The notes beneath the pieces are model-generated. The model was not told the origin of the DNA, did no database searches, and saw only the letters and a list, made by a program, of their open reading frames with translations. Below, one piece after another: positions 22,085 to 31,550 of a stretch of 50,070 nucleotides of DNA. Location: positions 1 through 50,070 of the forward strand of contig CALGND010000048.1 of assembly GCA_937958675.1 (NCBI GenBank). Direction: 5' to 3'. The DNA is from an uncultured Granulosicoccaceae bacterium. GTDB lineage: Bacteria > Pseudomonadota > Gammaproteobacteria > Granulosicoccales > Granulosicoccaceae. The position numbers were made by a program, and so were the translations under genes. The stretch's first letter is position 1, and the number at the start of each line of letters is the position of its first letter.

Positions 22085-24256
22085 ATGTTTGACAAAATTC
22101 TAGCTTGGGTTGGTAATGCGGTACTGGCAAGTGTGTTGGTAATACTGTCAGCGCAGCAAAGTGCGTTTGCTCAGGATATTCCTGTTCCAGACGGGGGGGA
22201 TATTCCAGGAAAAATATCTGTACCGCTCAGTGGCACGGCCACCCTTATGGAAGTTGAGAATCTTCAAATATCACCAGCATCGTTTGATACAGGCTTGACT
22301 GAGATCGGCGCTAGCAGCTCGGCCACTATCACGCTTAGCCATGTTGGTGAGGCAAACGCCGAAGGGATAGAAATTAATAGTGCTTCGTTGTTTGGTAAAA
22401 ATGCGTCTGAATACTCGGTCGATTTCAACGGTTTCGTCACCTTGTATCCAGGTGAAGAGCTTGAAATGTTGGTGGATTTTACACCGACTACCACTGGTAC
22501 TAAATCTGCCGGTATGCGTTTGGAAATTGAGGGTGCTACGTCACCTTATATTTTGTTATTCAATGGTTGGTCTCGTTATCCCCTAACCAGTGACTTATCT
22601 GCGGGAAATGATCTAACTCAGTTTGGTGAGGTGATTACTGGCAAGTCCAGCACTCAGCAATTGGTTTTAACTAATCGAGGCGAACCTGAAGCACCAGTGA
22701 TTAATATCACTGGGATTCAGAAAAGTCGCCCACAGTCTTCTGCGTTCGATGTTGATTTTTCCCCTGTAACGCTTGCCCCTGGTGAAAGTGTTAGCGTGCC
22801 AATCACGCTTAGTTCAGGTCAAGTTGGTTTTAAGGATGCAAAGCTTGTTATTTTGCACGACGGTAACAATCCAGCACTTGAGCTGGAATTAGAAGGCACA
22901 GTAGTTACACCGCAGAATGTTCCGATCAATTTTGGCAAAAGCACGCTTAAGAACGTTAACACCACGCGGGCAACCACATTGCAATTTGGCCCTGACGACA
23001 AGCTTTATGTTGGACAGTTTGATGGTTCTATACATATATATAGCGTAGTTAGAAATAGCAAAAACAACTATACCGGCACTAAAACAGACACGATCAACCT
23101 GATTAAAAATGTACAAAACCATGATGATGATGGTTCGATTAACAATTCTGAGAACACTCGCCTATTAACTGGAATACACGTCGCTGGTACTGCTGCTGCA
23201 CCGATCATTTATGCCGCATCCAGTGATCCACGCCAGGCGGCTGGCCCATCTGGAACAGACTCAAATTTAGACACGAACTCAGGCATTCTTCACAAGCTCG
23301 TTAAGCAAGGCGGCAATTGGATCAAACATGATTTGGTGCTTGGCCTTCCGCGTTCTGAAGAAAACCATATACCCAATGGCTTAACGCTATACGGCAACAA
23401 TAAGTTGCTACTTAACACCGGCGGGCATACCAATATGGGGGCACCATCGAACAACTTCGCCCATTTACCAGAGTTTGCTCTAAGTGCTGCGATACTTGAA
23501 ATTGATTTAGCTGCGATTGGAAACGGTCCTTACATTTTGCCAACGCTCGATGATGAAGATCGACCAGGCGTCAACGATTTTAACGACCCTTTTGGTGGCA
23601 ATAACGGTAAGAACCAAGCGAAACTTGTTAATAATGGGCCAGTTAGCTTGTTCGCAACGGGTTATCGTAACCACTACGATATCGTTGTTACAGATTCTGG
23701 AAGGATATATACATTTGATAATGGCCCTAATCCAGGTTGGGGTGGTTTGCCTCAAGGTGATTGCACTAACGATTCAGATGATGGCGGCGCGATCCATTTT
23801 GATAATCTTCATTTAGTGACTAAAGGTGCGTACGGCGGCCATCCTAATCCTACTCGTGGTAATAAAAGTAATACCTTTAACGCCAGTAACCCTCAAACAC
23901 CGATCGAAGGTAATGCGATTACGAGTAATTGCGATTACCAAGCGCCACTGGCAGGTGACGGTGCGCTCACTACTATCGGCTCTTCATCGAATGGCCTCAC
24001 GGAATACACTGCCAACAATTTCTTAGGCAGTATGCAAGGCGATTTATTGGTCGCTACATTTAACAATTCGATTTATCGCATTACATTGAATGGTGATGGT
24101 ACTGAAGTGACTTCAAGACCCAAGCTGTTTGCTAATGTTGGGTCAACACCACTTGATGTTACGGCCCAAGGCTCCAGCGATATCTTCCCTGGCACGATTT
24201 GGGTGGCGGATTATATTGGGAACAACGTCACGATTTACGAACCCAGTGATTACTGA
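22085..24256 (+). CDS. Secreted protein: choice-of-anchor-D-like beta domains followed by a beta-propeller-like domain
   Basis: Exported protein of 723 residues with a clear signal peptide (hydrophobic 10-26, cleavage after SAFA). Residues about 50-280 form two or three Ig-like beta domains of the ASH/choice-of-anchor D kind: repeats of FGEV/TEIG, S-x-TITLS or QQLVLTN, and VTLAPGESV or VTLYPGEEL. Residues about 285-720 look like a propeller of the sugar/sorbosone dehydrogenase or NHL kind (LQFGPDDKLYVGQFDGSI, GLTLYGNNKLLLNTGGHTN, FATGYRNHYDIVVTDSGRIY). The GYRN-x-D-like segment is typical of PQQ-dependent glucose dehydrogenase-like proteins. No Cys-rich or heme motif. It is followed 122 bases later by a multiheme cytochrome, a possible electron acceptor. 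Function is inferred only. Confidence 0.75.
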   Translation: MFDKILAWVGNAVLASVLVILSAQQSAFAQDIPVPDGGDIPGKISVPLSGTATLMEVENLQISPASFDTGLTEIGASSSATITLSHVGEANAEGIEINSASLFGKNASEYSVDFNGFVTLYPGEELEMLVDFTPTTTGTKSAGMRLEIEGATSPYILLFNGWSRYPLTSDLSAGNDLTQFGEVITGKSSTQQLVLTNRGEPEAPVINITGIQKSRPQSSAFDVDFSPVTLAPGESVSVPITLSSGQVGFKDAKLVILHDGNNPALELELEGTVVTPQNVPINFGKSTLKNVNTTRATTLQFGPDDKLYVGQFDGSIHIYSVVRNSKNNYTGTKTDTINLIKNVQNHDDDGSINNSENTRLLTGIHVAGTAAAPIIYAASSDPRQAAGPSGTDSNLDTNSGILHKLVKQGGNWIKHDLVLGLPRSEENHIPNGLTLYGNNKLLLNTGGHTNMGAPSNNFAHLPEFALSAAILEIDLAAIGNGPYILPTLDDEDRPGVNDFNDPFGGNNGKNQAKLVNNGPVSLFATGYRNHYDIVVTDSGRIYTFDNGPNPGWGGLPQGDCTNDSDDGGAIHFDNLHLVTKGAYGGHPNPTRGNKSNTFNASNPQTPIEGNAITSNCDYQAPLAGDGALTTIGSSSNGLTEYTANNFLGSMQGDLLVATFNNSIYRITLNGDGTEVTSRPKLFANVGSTPLDVTAQGSSDIFPGTIWVADYIGNNVTIYEPSDY

Positions 24257-24378
24257 TTGGCGTGTTCTGTTTAAACACTGGCCCTTACGCGTCGATAGCT
24301 TGAGTAGTGGTGAGCTGGGTAGTCAGGCTTCCATAGAATCCCACTTTCGTAGAATTTAGCCCTAACTGGTAATGCTTC

Positions 24379-26217
24379 ATGCATAACACAGAACAAAAAA
24401 TCAACGCACCGGCTGCTCTATTGGCTCTTGGTCAATATAGTCGTTTGTGCATACGTGGCGCATTGGTTTTAGTGGCGTTGCTGGCACTGCAGGCTTGCTC
24501 TGACGGTGGCGGTGGTGATTCATTTAATCCAACTTATGTTGAGATTGCTGAAGCGGGTAGAGGCACGACTCCCGAAATTGCCCACTCTGAAAAAACTTTC
24601 GAAGGCTTGCATTTCTCGGGTAGCGGCATATGCGCCTCCTGTCATAGCAATGCGGAAACAGGCGAGCCGGTTATGTCCATTCAAGATGATGCTGGCACAC
24701 GCGACGTGTCAATCGGCACTGCGTGGGAATCAAGCTTAATGGCCAACTCGACTCGTGACCCTTTTTGGCACGCAGTGGTGGCAGCTGAGCTTAAGCATTT
24801 CCCCAATCTTAAAGACGAAATTAACGACACCTGCACGCGATGCCATGCACCAATGGCTAATGATTTAGCGAAAAAAGAAGGCTTAGTGTTACAAGTATTT
24901 GATTCTGGCTCTATCGAAGACGGAGACTATGTACAGGGCGTGTACTCGATGGACGACAGTGATGATTTGTTTAACCACGCAATGGACGGAGTGAGTTGTT
25001 CGATGTGTCACCAGATGGCTGATGATGGCAACCTAGGTACTGACGCGGGTATGTCGGGTGGTTGGTTGGTAGAAACTTTTGACGAGTCATCTGAACGGCC
25101 GGCTTATGGGCAGTACACTGACCCAGAAGTTGCCTATATGTTGCAACAGTCAGATTTTACAGCAAGCTACGGTGCCCACATTAGTTCATCCGAGTCTTGT
25201 GGCAGCTGTCATAACTTAAAGACAAACCCGGTTGATCGAGATGGTCAGCCTTTGGCAGAGCAATCGCATTTTGCTGAGCAAATGATGTATACCGAATGGG
25301 AAAACAGTATCTATGATGACGCTGGCAGTCAGCCTGCTTCGTGTCAAAGCTGCCATATGCCAAAGATTGATCAAGCCGTGCAGTTGGCCAACGCGGGCAG
25401 CACAAGGCTACGTGACGATTTTGCAGAGCATACAATGCTGGGCGCTAATACAGTTATGCAAAGCATGATGCGAGACTTTGCAGAAGAGCTGGGAATTAGT
25501 GGCGATATTGATTTCGATGAATCGATAGAACGAAATCGTGATTTTATTCGTACATCTGCTGACGTTGAGTTACAAAATCTGGCCTACGATGGCGAGAAGA
25601 TCGACATGGACGTTCAAATAACGAATCGCACTGGGCATAAGTTACCCAGTGGTTATCATTCGCGCCGGGTCTACTTGCATGTCCTAGTCACTGATGCCAG
25701 CGGAAAGCTGGTGTATGAAAATGGCCGTATGAATGAAGATGGCAGTATCGTCGGTGTAGCCGAAGATGTCGGCCCAGCTCGATTTGAACCTCACCACGAC
25801 GTCATAACCTCAGCCACTCAGGTCCAGGTTTATCAGGCGATTACAGGTGACCACAACGGCAAACAAACTAGCTCGCTGCTGCTGGCATCCCAATATTTAA
25901 AAGACAATCGCCTGACACCGTTGGGTTTTGACAAGGCCAACGTACCAGACGATATCGCGGTAGCAGGTGAAGCGCTTGAGGACGGCGATTTCAATGAAGG
26001 CACGGATACAGTGACCTATCAGATCGCCACCACAGGTGTAGCTCCATTTAATGTCTTGGTAGAGCTGCGATATCAGCCATTGTCATATGGTGTGGTTCAG
26101 GAGCTCTTTACCAACTTTGCAGAGCTTGATCAGGTGGACATGTTTCGCACAATGTATGACCAACTGTCCCATCATGACGAAGTTATCACCACGGCGATTG
26201 GTACTGCTGACGAGTGA
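24379..26217 (+). CDS. Pentaheme c-type cytochrome lipoprotein
   Basis: Envelope electron-transfer protein of 612 residues. A hydrophobic segment ends in a lipobox LLALQAC (Cys40), so it is a predicted lipoprotein. Five CxxCH heme sites are visible: CASCH (85-89), CTRCH (152-156), CSMCH (207-211), CGSCH (274-278) and CQSCH (322-326). The C-terminal 280 residues have no heme motif and look beta-rich (RTGHKLPSGYHSRRVYLHVLV). This layout resembles multiheme proteins annotated as cytochrome c-554-like. An exact role cannot be assigned; the neighbouring secreted propeller is a plausible partner. A hairpin begins at the stop codon. Confidence 0.88.
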   Translation: MHNTEQKINAPAALLALGQYSRLCIRGALVLVALLALQACSDGGGGDSFNPTYVEIAEAGRGTTPEIAHSEKTFEGLHFSGSGICASCHSNAETGEPVMSIQDDAGTRDVSIGTAWESSLMANSTRDPFWHAVVAAELKHFPNLKDEINDTCTRCHAPMANDLAKKEGLVLQVFDSGSIEDGDYVQGVYSMDDSDDLFNHAMDGVSCSMCHQMADDGNLGTDAGMSGGWLVETFDESSERPAYGQYTDPEVAYMLQQSDFTASYGAHISSSESCGSCHNLKTNPVDRDGQPLAEQSHFAEQMMYTEWENSIYDDAGSQPASCQSCHMPKIDQAVQLANAGSTRLRDDFAEHTMLGANTVMQSMMRDFAEELGISGDIDFDESIERNRDFIRTSADVELQNLAYDGEKIDMDVQITNRTGHKLPSGYHSRRVYLHVLVTDASGKLVYENGRMNEDGSIVGVAEDVGPARFEPHHDVITSATQVQVYQAITGDHNGKQTSSLLLASQYLKDNRLTPLGFDKANVPDDIAVAGEALEDGDFNEGTDTVTYQIATTGVAPFNVLVELRYQPLSYGVVQELFTNFAELDQVDMFRTMYDQLSHHDEVITTAIGTADE

Positions 26218-26239
26218 ACCGGCCGAACTGGCCTGGTTC
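26216..26239 (+). terminator. Hairpin at the cytochrome gene stop codon
   Basis: GAACCGGCC (26216-26224) pairs with GGCC-T-GGTTC (26230-26239), with a one-base bulge and a five-base loop. No T-run follows, so it may be a weak terminator or a 3' stabiliser. Confidence 0.45.
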
Positions 26240-26285
26240 CGCTATACTTTGGCATCTGAATAACCGCAGGTGCCGCAATTGATGC

Positions 26286-26302
26286 GCTCCTGCACCAGGA
26301 GC
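26286..26302 (+). promoter_or_regulatory. Hairpin that hides the ribosome binding site of the Wza-like gene
   Basis: GCTCCTG (26286-26292) and CAGGAGC (26296-26302) pair perfectly around CAC. The AGGAG at 26297-26301, eight bases before the ATG at 26310, is the only ribosome site and lies wholly in the stem, with the complementary CTCCT as its partner. Confidence 0.65.
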
Positions 26303-26309
26303 CAAATTC

Positions 26310-26894
26310 ATGTCGCTAAGATCCTTGATTTCCCTCAGTTTGCGTCCATTGCTGTTCGCGCTGATGTTGATGCATTTTTCCGCCAGTGCCACCGCGCAGC
26401 AGGTCGCGGGGCTGGAATACCGCATCGGTCCAGAAGATGTACTGCATATCTCGGTCTGGAAAGAAGACGATCTCGATCGTAAGGTACTGGTTCGCCCGGA
26501 TGGTGGTGTCTCGTTTCCCCTTGTTGGCGATATCCAGGTGTCAGGCCGTACTCCCTTAGAAGTTCAAGATGAAATCCGCTCTCGATTGGCTCGTTATGTT
26601 CCCGATGCTGAAGTGACGGTGGCCGTAGATAAAATCTCCGGTTACACCATCTTTATTTTAGGTGAGGTGAATAAGCCTGGACAATTTACATTGGGTCGTT
26701 ACGTAGATGTGGTTCAAGCACTCACGCTTGCCGGAGGCACCACGCCATATGCATCAGAGCGCAACATGCGAATACTACGCCGTAAGGATGGCCGAGAAGT
26801 CACTTATGGATTTGATTTCCGCGATATTAAGCGCGGTAGAAATCTCAAGCAAAATATCATTTTGCAAAGTGGTGATGTAGTCGTAGTACCTTAA
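26310..26894 (+). CDS. Polysaccharide biosynthesis/export protein (Wza-like, short form)
   Basis: Periplasmic or outer-membrane-associated export protein of 194 residues. It has a signal peptide (hydrophobic 10-24, cleavage near ATA-QQ) and no lipobox Cys. The Poly_export domain (about 36-110) shows YRIGPEDVLHISVWKE, VLVRPDGGVSFPLVGDI and PEVTVAV-like PDAEVTVAV. An SLBB domain follows (FILGEVNKPGQF, DVVQALTLAGG). Full Wza is about twice as long; this short form is common beside exosortase or VPS-type polysaccharide clusters. Its neighbour is an outer-membrane barrel, 18 bases downstream. No Wzc/Wzx/Wzy or polymerase gene is in the window. Confidence 0.9.
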   Translation: MSLRSLISLSLRPLLFALMLMHFSASATAQQVAGLEYRIGPEDVLHISVWKEDDLDRKVLVRPDGGVSFPLVGDIQVSGRTPLEVQDEIRSRLARYVPDAEVTVAVDKISGYTIFILGEVNKPGQFTLGRYVDVVQALTLAGGTTPYASERNMRILRRKDGREVTYGFDFRDIKRGRNLKQNIILQSGDVVVVP

Positions 26895-26912
26895 AAACGG
26901 ATAGGCAAAAAA

Positions 26913-28379
26913 ATGCAGATCAACCGAAACCTAGCAGCTTGGATGTTGTCGGGCGCGCTGTTGACACCAACGTATGCTTTGTCAGATGTTTGGGTGTTTG
27001 AACCCTCTGCTGCACTTGATTTGCGGGTTGATGATAATTACACCATCGATACCGAAGTCGCAGACCCTGTCAACGCAACTCGGCTAGTTGGCTCGATAGG
27101 GCTAAGCCGCGAATCTCAAAATACAGCGTTCAAGGGCTTGATTAGAGTTGATGGCTTGTTGCAACAGAGTGACACCGAATCCAATGAGTTGTCGTCTAAT
27201 CAAATTTTCTTTCTTGATTCAAAAACGTCGAGCGAACGATCCACTCTGGGCATTACCCTGAATTTCAAACAGGACACACCCAGTCGTGATATCTCAGCCG
27301 ATATTACTGACCTGTCGGTAACTGCAGCGGATACTGGTGCTAGCGTAAGTCAAGACCAAAACGTCGCAAGGCAACGTTTGGTTGTAACGCCTAGCTGGCA
27401 ATACAAACTGAGCAGACGAACCACCTTCGATACGAGCTTCTCGTACACGACGGTTGAACATGAGCTTCCAACGGTTGAAGAAGCGCTGGATTCGCTTTTT
27501 GATACCCAAGAAGAAATTGATCGTTTTCTAACTGACGACACGCAAGTATTTTTTGTTGAAGACGAATTGGATGACTTTAAAGAGGCTGCCTTGACTCTTG
27601 GTCTGAGGCATAGTTGGTCGCCCTTGGTGGATTTAACTGCATCGATTAGCTACAAGGATTTTCAATCACAGGTAGAGCTCGATAATCAAATAGTTCAGCT
27701 GGCTCCGCCAGGTGAGGATCCGTTATCAATTCCAGATCCTAATCAAAGACGACTTCTTCGAAGTCCAAAGCGTACGAGTAAATCAACGACGACAACAATT
27801 AATTTAGGGTTTGAGCGATCGCTATCTCCCACTTTAAGGATCGGTTTTAGTGTCGGCGCGTATAACAACACTGTAGACGATACTGATCTGATCCGTAGTA
27901 CTGACCTGATCAGGAACGAAGAATTGGCAGCGGATGCACGCGCTAGAGCAACAGAGTCGGAAAACGGCTGGCTCGGGGGTATCACGCTGAGTAAAAACAC
28001 GGGCCTTACCCGATACACAGCAAGATTCGGTGTTGATGTGTTGCCCAGTGATATTGGCTCACAAGTAGAATCGCTAGATTTAGTTGGTGACATGGTGCGC
28101 GAAATTAGCCCGCGTATGGATTTTGCGATGCGTGCTCGGGCTTATGAGCCTGATGCTATCAATGCTACTGGTGCCGATGAGTTCTCACGGCGCTTTATTA
28201 GCTTCGAGCCAAAGCTTATTTGGCAATATTCCCGCGCGTGGACAGTTGCTGGTTCTTACCGCTACCGACGCCAGAAAAGCCGCGCCGACGTCAATTCGGG
28301 TGAGAGTAATGCGTTTTTAATTTCGCTGAAATACACTCCACCATCTGCAATACGAGATGCAGAAAGGGGCGGCCAATAA
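26913..28379 (+). CDS. Outer-membrane beta-barrel protein of a polysaccharide locus
   Basis: Predicted outer-membrane barrel of 488 residues with a signal peptide (cleavage after TYALS). The mature part is full of alternating amphipathic strands with aromatic girdles, such as [43 protein letters not shown] and [14 protein letters not shown]. It ends in a series of strands ([27 protein letters not shown]). It resembles barrel proteins beside short Wza proteins in exopolysaccharide loci (TIGR03016-like), from which I infer a role in export. It does not end in the usual aromatic residue: a polar tail (RDAERGGQ) follows. Its end overlaps a possible upstream start of the cytidylyltransferase. Confidence 0.7.
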   Translation: MQINRNLAAWMLSGALLTPTYALSDVWVFEPSAALDLRVDDNYTIDTEVADPVNATRLVGSIGLSRESQNTAFKGLIRVDGLLQQSDTESNELSSNQIFFLDSKTSSERSTLGITLNFKQDTPSRDISADITDLSVTAADTGASVSQDQNVARQRLVVTPSWQYKLSRRTTFDTSFSYTTVEHELPTVEEALDSLFDTQEEIDRFLTDDTQVFFVEDELDDFKEAALTLGLRHSWSPLVDLTASISYKDFQSQVELDNQIVQLAPPGEDPLSIPDPNQRRLLRSPKRTSKSTTTTINLGFERSLSPTLRIGFSVGAYNNTVDDTDLIRSTDLIRNEELAADARARATESENGWLGGITLSKNTGLTRYTARFGVDVLPSDIGSQVESLDLVGDMVREISPRMDFAMRARAYEPDAINATGADEFSRRFISFEPKLIWQYSRAWTVAGSYRYRRQKSRADVNSGESNAFLISLKYTPPSAIRDAERGGQ

Positions 28380-28380
28380 C

Positions 28381-29154
28381 ATGCAAGCCGTAATATTGGC
28401 CGGTGGCCTGGGTACACGAATAGCAGAAGAAACCTCGATCCGACCAAAACCCATGGTTGAGATAGGTGGTCGCCCGATTCTATGGCATATCATGAAAATC
28501 TATGCCGCTCATGGCGTGCGTGACTTTATTATTTGCTGTGGTTATCGCGGTGAGGTAATCAAAGAGTATTTCGCTAATTATCTGATACGTACAGCTGACG
28601 TCACTATCGATTTACGTAAAAACGAAATTGATGTTCACCATACAAATACTGAAGATTGGCGAGTTACTTTGATTGATACCGGTGATTCGACCGGTACCGG
28701 TGGCCGGCTAAGGCGAGTAAAGCCTTATCTTGAAGACGATTCCTTTTTCTTTACCTACGGTGATGGCGTAGCCAACATCGATGTCACTGCAGCGCTTGCA
28801 TTCCATAAACAGCAGGGGACACTTGCAACACTAACAGCGGTACAACCGCCCGGCCGTTTTGGTGCATTTAAATTGTCGGATGTTGACTCAAAAATCGCCA
28901 GCTTTCGTGAAAAGCCAAAGGGCGATGGTGCATGGATTAATGGTGGGTTTTTTGTGCTTGAACCAGGTGCTGTTGATTACGTTACCGATGACCAGCTTTT
29001 TTGGGAGCAAACACCATTAGAGAATCTAGCAGATGAAGGGCAACTCTCTGCTTTCAAGCATCGCGGGTTTTGGTACGCCATGGATACCCTTCGCGATAAA
29101 CAAGTGTTAGAAGAATACTGGAATAGCGGCGAAGCGCCTTGGAAAATTTGGTAA
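28381..29154 (+). CDS. rfbF: Glucose-1-phosphate cytidylyltransferase
   Basis: Makes CDP-glucose from glucose-1-phosphate and CTP, the first step to CDP-linked dideoxysugars. The start at 28381 ([18 protein letters not shown]) matches the family; an in-frame ATG at 28357 overlaps the upstream gene. Length is 257 residues, the usual size. Motifs include [20 protein letters not shown] (nucleotide binding), [24 protein letters not shown] and the C-terminal [15 protein letters not shown]. The start follows the barrel stop by one base. The next enzyme of the pathway, CDP-glucose 4,6-dehydratase (RfbG), is not in the window. Confidence 0.94.
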   Translation: MQAVILAGGLGTRIAEETSIRPKPMVEIGGRPILWHIMKIYAAHGVRDFIICCGYRGEVIKEYFANYLIRTADVTIDLRKNEIDVHHTNTEDWRVTLIDTGDSTGTGGRLRRVKPYLEDDSFFFTYGDGVANIDVTAALAFHKQQGTLATLTAVQPPGRFGAFKLSDVDSKIASFREKPKGDGAWINGGFFVLEPGAVDYVTDDQLFWEQTPLENLADEGQLSAFKHRGFWYAMDTLRDKQVLEEYWNSGEAPWKIW

Positions 29155-29160
29155 TCACTC

Positions 29161-29691
29161 ATGCGCTTTGAAGCAACACCGCTTGCGGGTGCATACCTGA
29201 TTGTTACCGAACCTCACTCAGATGAACGTGGTGCTTTTGGCCGCACATTTTGTGTAGATGAATTCACGCAGGCTGGTTTAAACAGCCGTTGGCAGCAAGC
29301 TAATGTGGCTAGCAATGTCAGTGCTGGTATTGTTCGAGGAATGCATTATCAAACTGCGCCGAATGCCGAAGTAAAACTAATCAACTGTATTCAAGGCCGT
29401 ATATTTGATGTGATAGTGGATGTCCGCGAGGCATCTGCAACGCGGCATCAGTGGTTTGGTGCAATACTCGACGCATCGGACAACAAACAAATGTATGTGC
29501 CCGAAGGGTTTGCTCACGGCTATCAAGTGCTTGAAGCGGGTTCGAGTATTAACTATCTAGTTAGCGCTGCTTATGCACCTGAGTCAGAATCTGGTTTGCG
29601 TTGGGATGACCCCAAGCTTGCGATTGACTGGCCGATACGCAACGATATTCAGTTATCCGATAAGGATAAACTTTGGCCATTACTCGGCTGA
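29161..29691 (+). CDS. dTDP-4-dehydrorhamnose 3,5-epimerase family sugar epimerase
   Basis: Cupin-fold epimerase of 176 residues that would invert C3 and/or C5 of a 4-keto-6-deoxy sugar nucleotide. The active-site His lies in IVRGMHYQ, and the VPEGFAHGYQVLE segment and DPKLAIDWPI end are typical of RfbC-like proteins. It starts six bases after the cytidylyltransferase, so its substrate may be a CDP- rather than a dTDP-sugar. Its last 12 bases overlap the convergent TfpX-like gene. Confidence 0.9.
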   Translation: MRFEATPLAGAYLIVTEPHSDERGAFGRTFCVDEFTQAGLNSRWQQANVASNVSAGIVRGMHYQTAPNAEVKLINCIQGRIFDVIVDVREASATRHQWFGAILDASDNKQMYVPEGFAHGYQVLEAGSSINYLVSAAYAPESESGLRWDDPKLAIDWPIRNDIQLSDKDKLWPLLG

Positions 29692-30489
29692 CTCAGCTAC
29701 GTTTGTTTTAGCGCTAGCAGTCCCTTCCTTGATTTTGATGTAATCCACGATCCTGCCGTTGGTATAGTCAAACAGTGCAAAACCGCTGCCGTAGCGCGCC
29801 TTAAAGCGATGAACACCGATATCTGCTGTTGATTTTTGTTTAGCTAGTGCTTTTTTTACTAAGCCTTTTTTATCTTCGTTTTCTAAGATTGTTTCACTAA
29901 CAGCAAGTTTGCGAAGATGCTCAGAGTTACCTTTTGCACTGAGGAATTTATCGCTCCGCTCATGCAATTGGGGAAATCCATTGAGTAAATCTTGCATTTG
30001 CGAAGCTATGTCGGTATCGGCCGTAACTAGCGTTGCAGGTATTCGACTATCCAATGTTTTGATGGGCTGAGTTTCAATTTTTCGCTCTGAGAGATTTTCA
30101 TTCGCCTCGATTAGGGCAACGTTGGATAAGGTGTTGAAGTTATTCTCGGCGTAAACCACAGCTGTTGTACGTTGTTCAAAGGTGGTAACAAAGCCGTAGG
30201 CTAATGCTGCGATTTGAATCCCAGCGATGATCGACATATCCATCACCAAACCCTTTTTGCCAGGTTTATATAAGCAAAGCGTTAAGGCAGGGCCCAACAC
30301 TAAATCAACCAATGCAACCAACTTAAGACCCTCCCAGCCACCGTCCAAAAAGAACAGCTCACCAGGAAACCAAAGCGTCACCATTACCGCAACCAAGGTC
30401 ATGAAAATCAAAAGGCTCAATGCCAAATGAATTAGAAACGCGTTACGCGTTGACAGGGTTCTCCAGCCGCCAGTGTGTTCTGACACCAT
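29680..30489 (-). CDS. TfpX/TfpZ family type IV pilin accessory protein
   Basis: Inner-membrane protein of 269 residues. About four hydrophobic helices fill the first 110 residues (NAFLIHLALSLLIFMTLVAV, ELFFLDGGWEGLKLVALVDLVLGP, and two more), and a soluble C-terminal region follows. The WFPGELFF-x-DGG and DLVLGPALTLCLYKPGKK segments are the hallmark of TfpX/TfpZ, proteins that help assemble particular type IV pilins. No pilin gene is adjacent, so this is an orphan copy. It is convergent with, and overlaps, the sugar epimerase gene. Confidence 0.85.
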   Translation of the reverse strand: MVSEHTGGWRTLSTRNAFLIHLALSLLIFMTLVAVMVTLWFPGELFFLDGGWEGLKLVALVDLVLGPALTLCLYKPGKKGLVMDMSIIAGIQIAALAYGFVTTFEQRTTAVVYAENNFNTLSNVALIEANENLSERKIETQPIKTLDSRIPATLVTADTDIASQMQDLLNGFPQLHERSDKFLSAKGNSEHLRKLAVSETILENEDKKGLVKKALAKQKSTADIGVHRFKARYGSGFALFDYTNGRIVDYIKIKEGTASAKTNVAESAE

Positions 30490-30625
30490 TGTCGTATCTC
30501 CCGAATGTTCAAGTACAACATCGGTGAAGCAAACAGCGGGCCAAAAATCCCCAATACGTTGTTAGGTGGGGCTATGCGGGCTTGTAAAATCGGTTGTCGA
30601 CCACGTTTTGAGCGCCGGCTAAAAA

Positions 30626-31528
30626 CTAGCGGTTATTGAGCAAAAACTCCATCAAGGCTTTTTGTGCGTGCATACGATTGCCGGCTTCCTCCCAAACCAC
30701 GCTTTGCGGCCCGTCGATGACTTCGGCAGTGACTTCCTCGCCTCTGTGTGCAGGCAGGCAGTGCATGAACAGGGCGTCTTCGGCAGCAAGAGCCATCAGT
30801 TCACTAGTCACGCAATAATCGGCAAACGCGCGTTTGCGCTGCTCTTGTTCATCTTCCTTTCCCATGCTGCTCCAAACATCAGTGACAACCAAATCAGCGC
30901 CTTCGCAGGCTGCTGTTACGTCTTGCATTACAGTGGTGTTGCTTTTGCCTCGCTCGAGGACATTGCTATCAGGTTGGAATTCAACCGGGCAGGCGATGCG
31001 CAGCTTGAAACCGAGCAGGTCAGCGATATTGATATAAGAGTTGCAGACATTATTACCATCGCCAATCCACGCGACTGTTTTATCTTTTATATCGCCTCTA
31101 TGATCAAAGTAGGCCTGCATGTCCGCTAACATTTGGCAGGGGTGTAATAAATCTGTCAGGCCGTTCATCACTGGCACTGTGCACATACTGGCGAATTGTT
31201 CGATTGATTCATGCGAAGCGGTACGCATCAATACTAAGTCAACCATCTGTGAGAGTACGCGAGCTGTGTCTTCAATTGACTCGCCGCGGCCCATTTGAGT
31301 TTCGCTGCGCGACAAATTTATTGCTTTGCCGCCCAATTGCGTGATGCCTGCTTCAAATGACAAGCGTGTTCGCGTGGATGACATATCAAAAATCATCGCA
31401 ACCGTGCTGTTGGGAAATAAGGCATGCGGTTCGTTGGCTTCCCACATTCGGCGGAATTCACTGCCCCTATTTACAATAGAACGAAATTCGTCCGCTGTTA
31501 GATCGCGTTCGCTTAGGAAATGTCTCAT
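30626..31528 (-). CDS. argF: Ornithine carbamoyltransferase
   Basis: Condenses carbamoyl phosphate with ornithine to citrulline in arginine synthesis. The 300-residue protein has the carbamoyl-phosphate loop STRTR (51-55), PVMNGLTDLLHPCQ, the WIGDGNNVCNS ornithine-side segment and HCLPAHRGEEVT near residue 255. It lies 22 bases downstream of argD on the same strand, forming an argD-argF operon. No clear ArgR box was found upstream. Confidence 0.96.
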   Translation of the reverse strand: MRHFLSERDLTADEFRSIVNRGSEFRRMWEANEPHALFPNSTVAMIFDMSSTRTRLSFEAGITQLGGKAINLSRSETQMGRGESIEDTARVLSQMVDLVLMRTASHESIEQFASMCTVPVMNGLTDLLHPCQMLADMQAYFDHRGDIKDKTVAWIGDGNNVCNSYINIADLLGFKLRIACPVEFQPDSNVLERGKSNTTVMQDVTAACEGADLVVTDVWSSMGKEDEQEQRKRAFADYCVTSELMALAAEDALFMHCLPAHRGEEVTAEVIDGPQSVVWEEAGNRMHAQKALMEFLLNNR

Positions 31529-31550
31529 AGTGTTTTCTTTGTAACCACTG

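Noticed and set aside
26230..26242. Possible sigma-54 site (GG...GC) before the Wza-like gene
   Set aside because: The GG to GC distance is one base short and the flanking consensus is poor.
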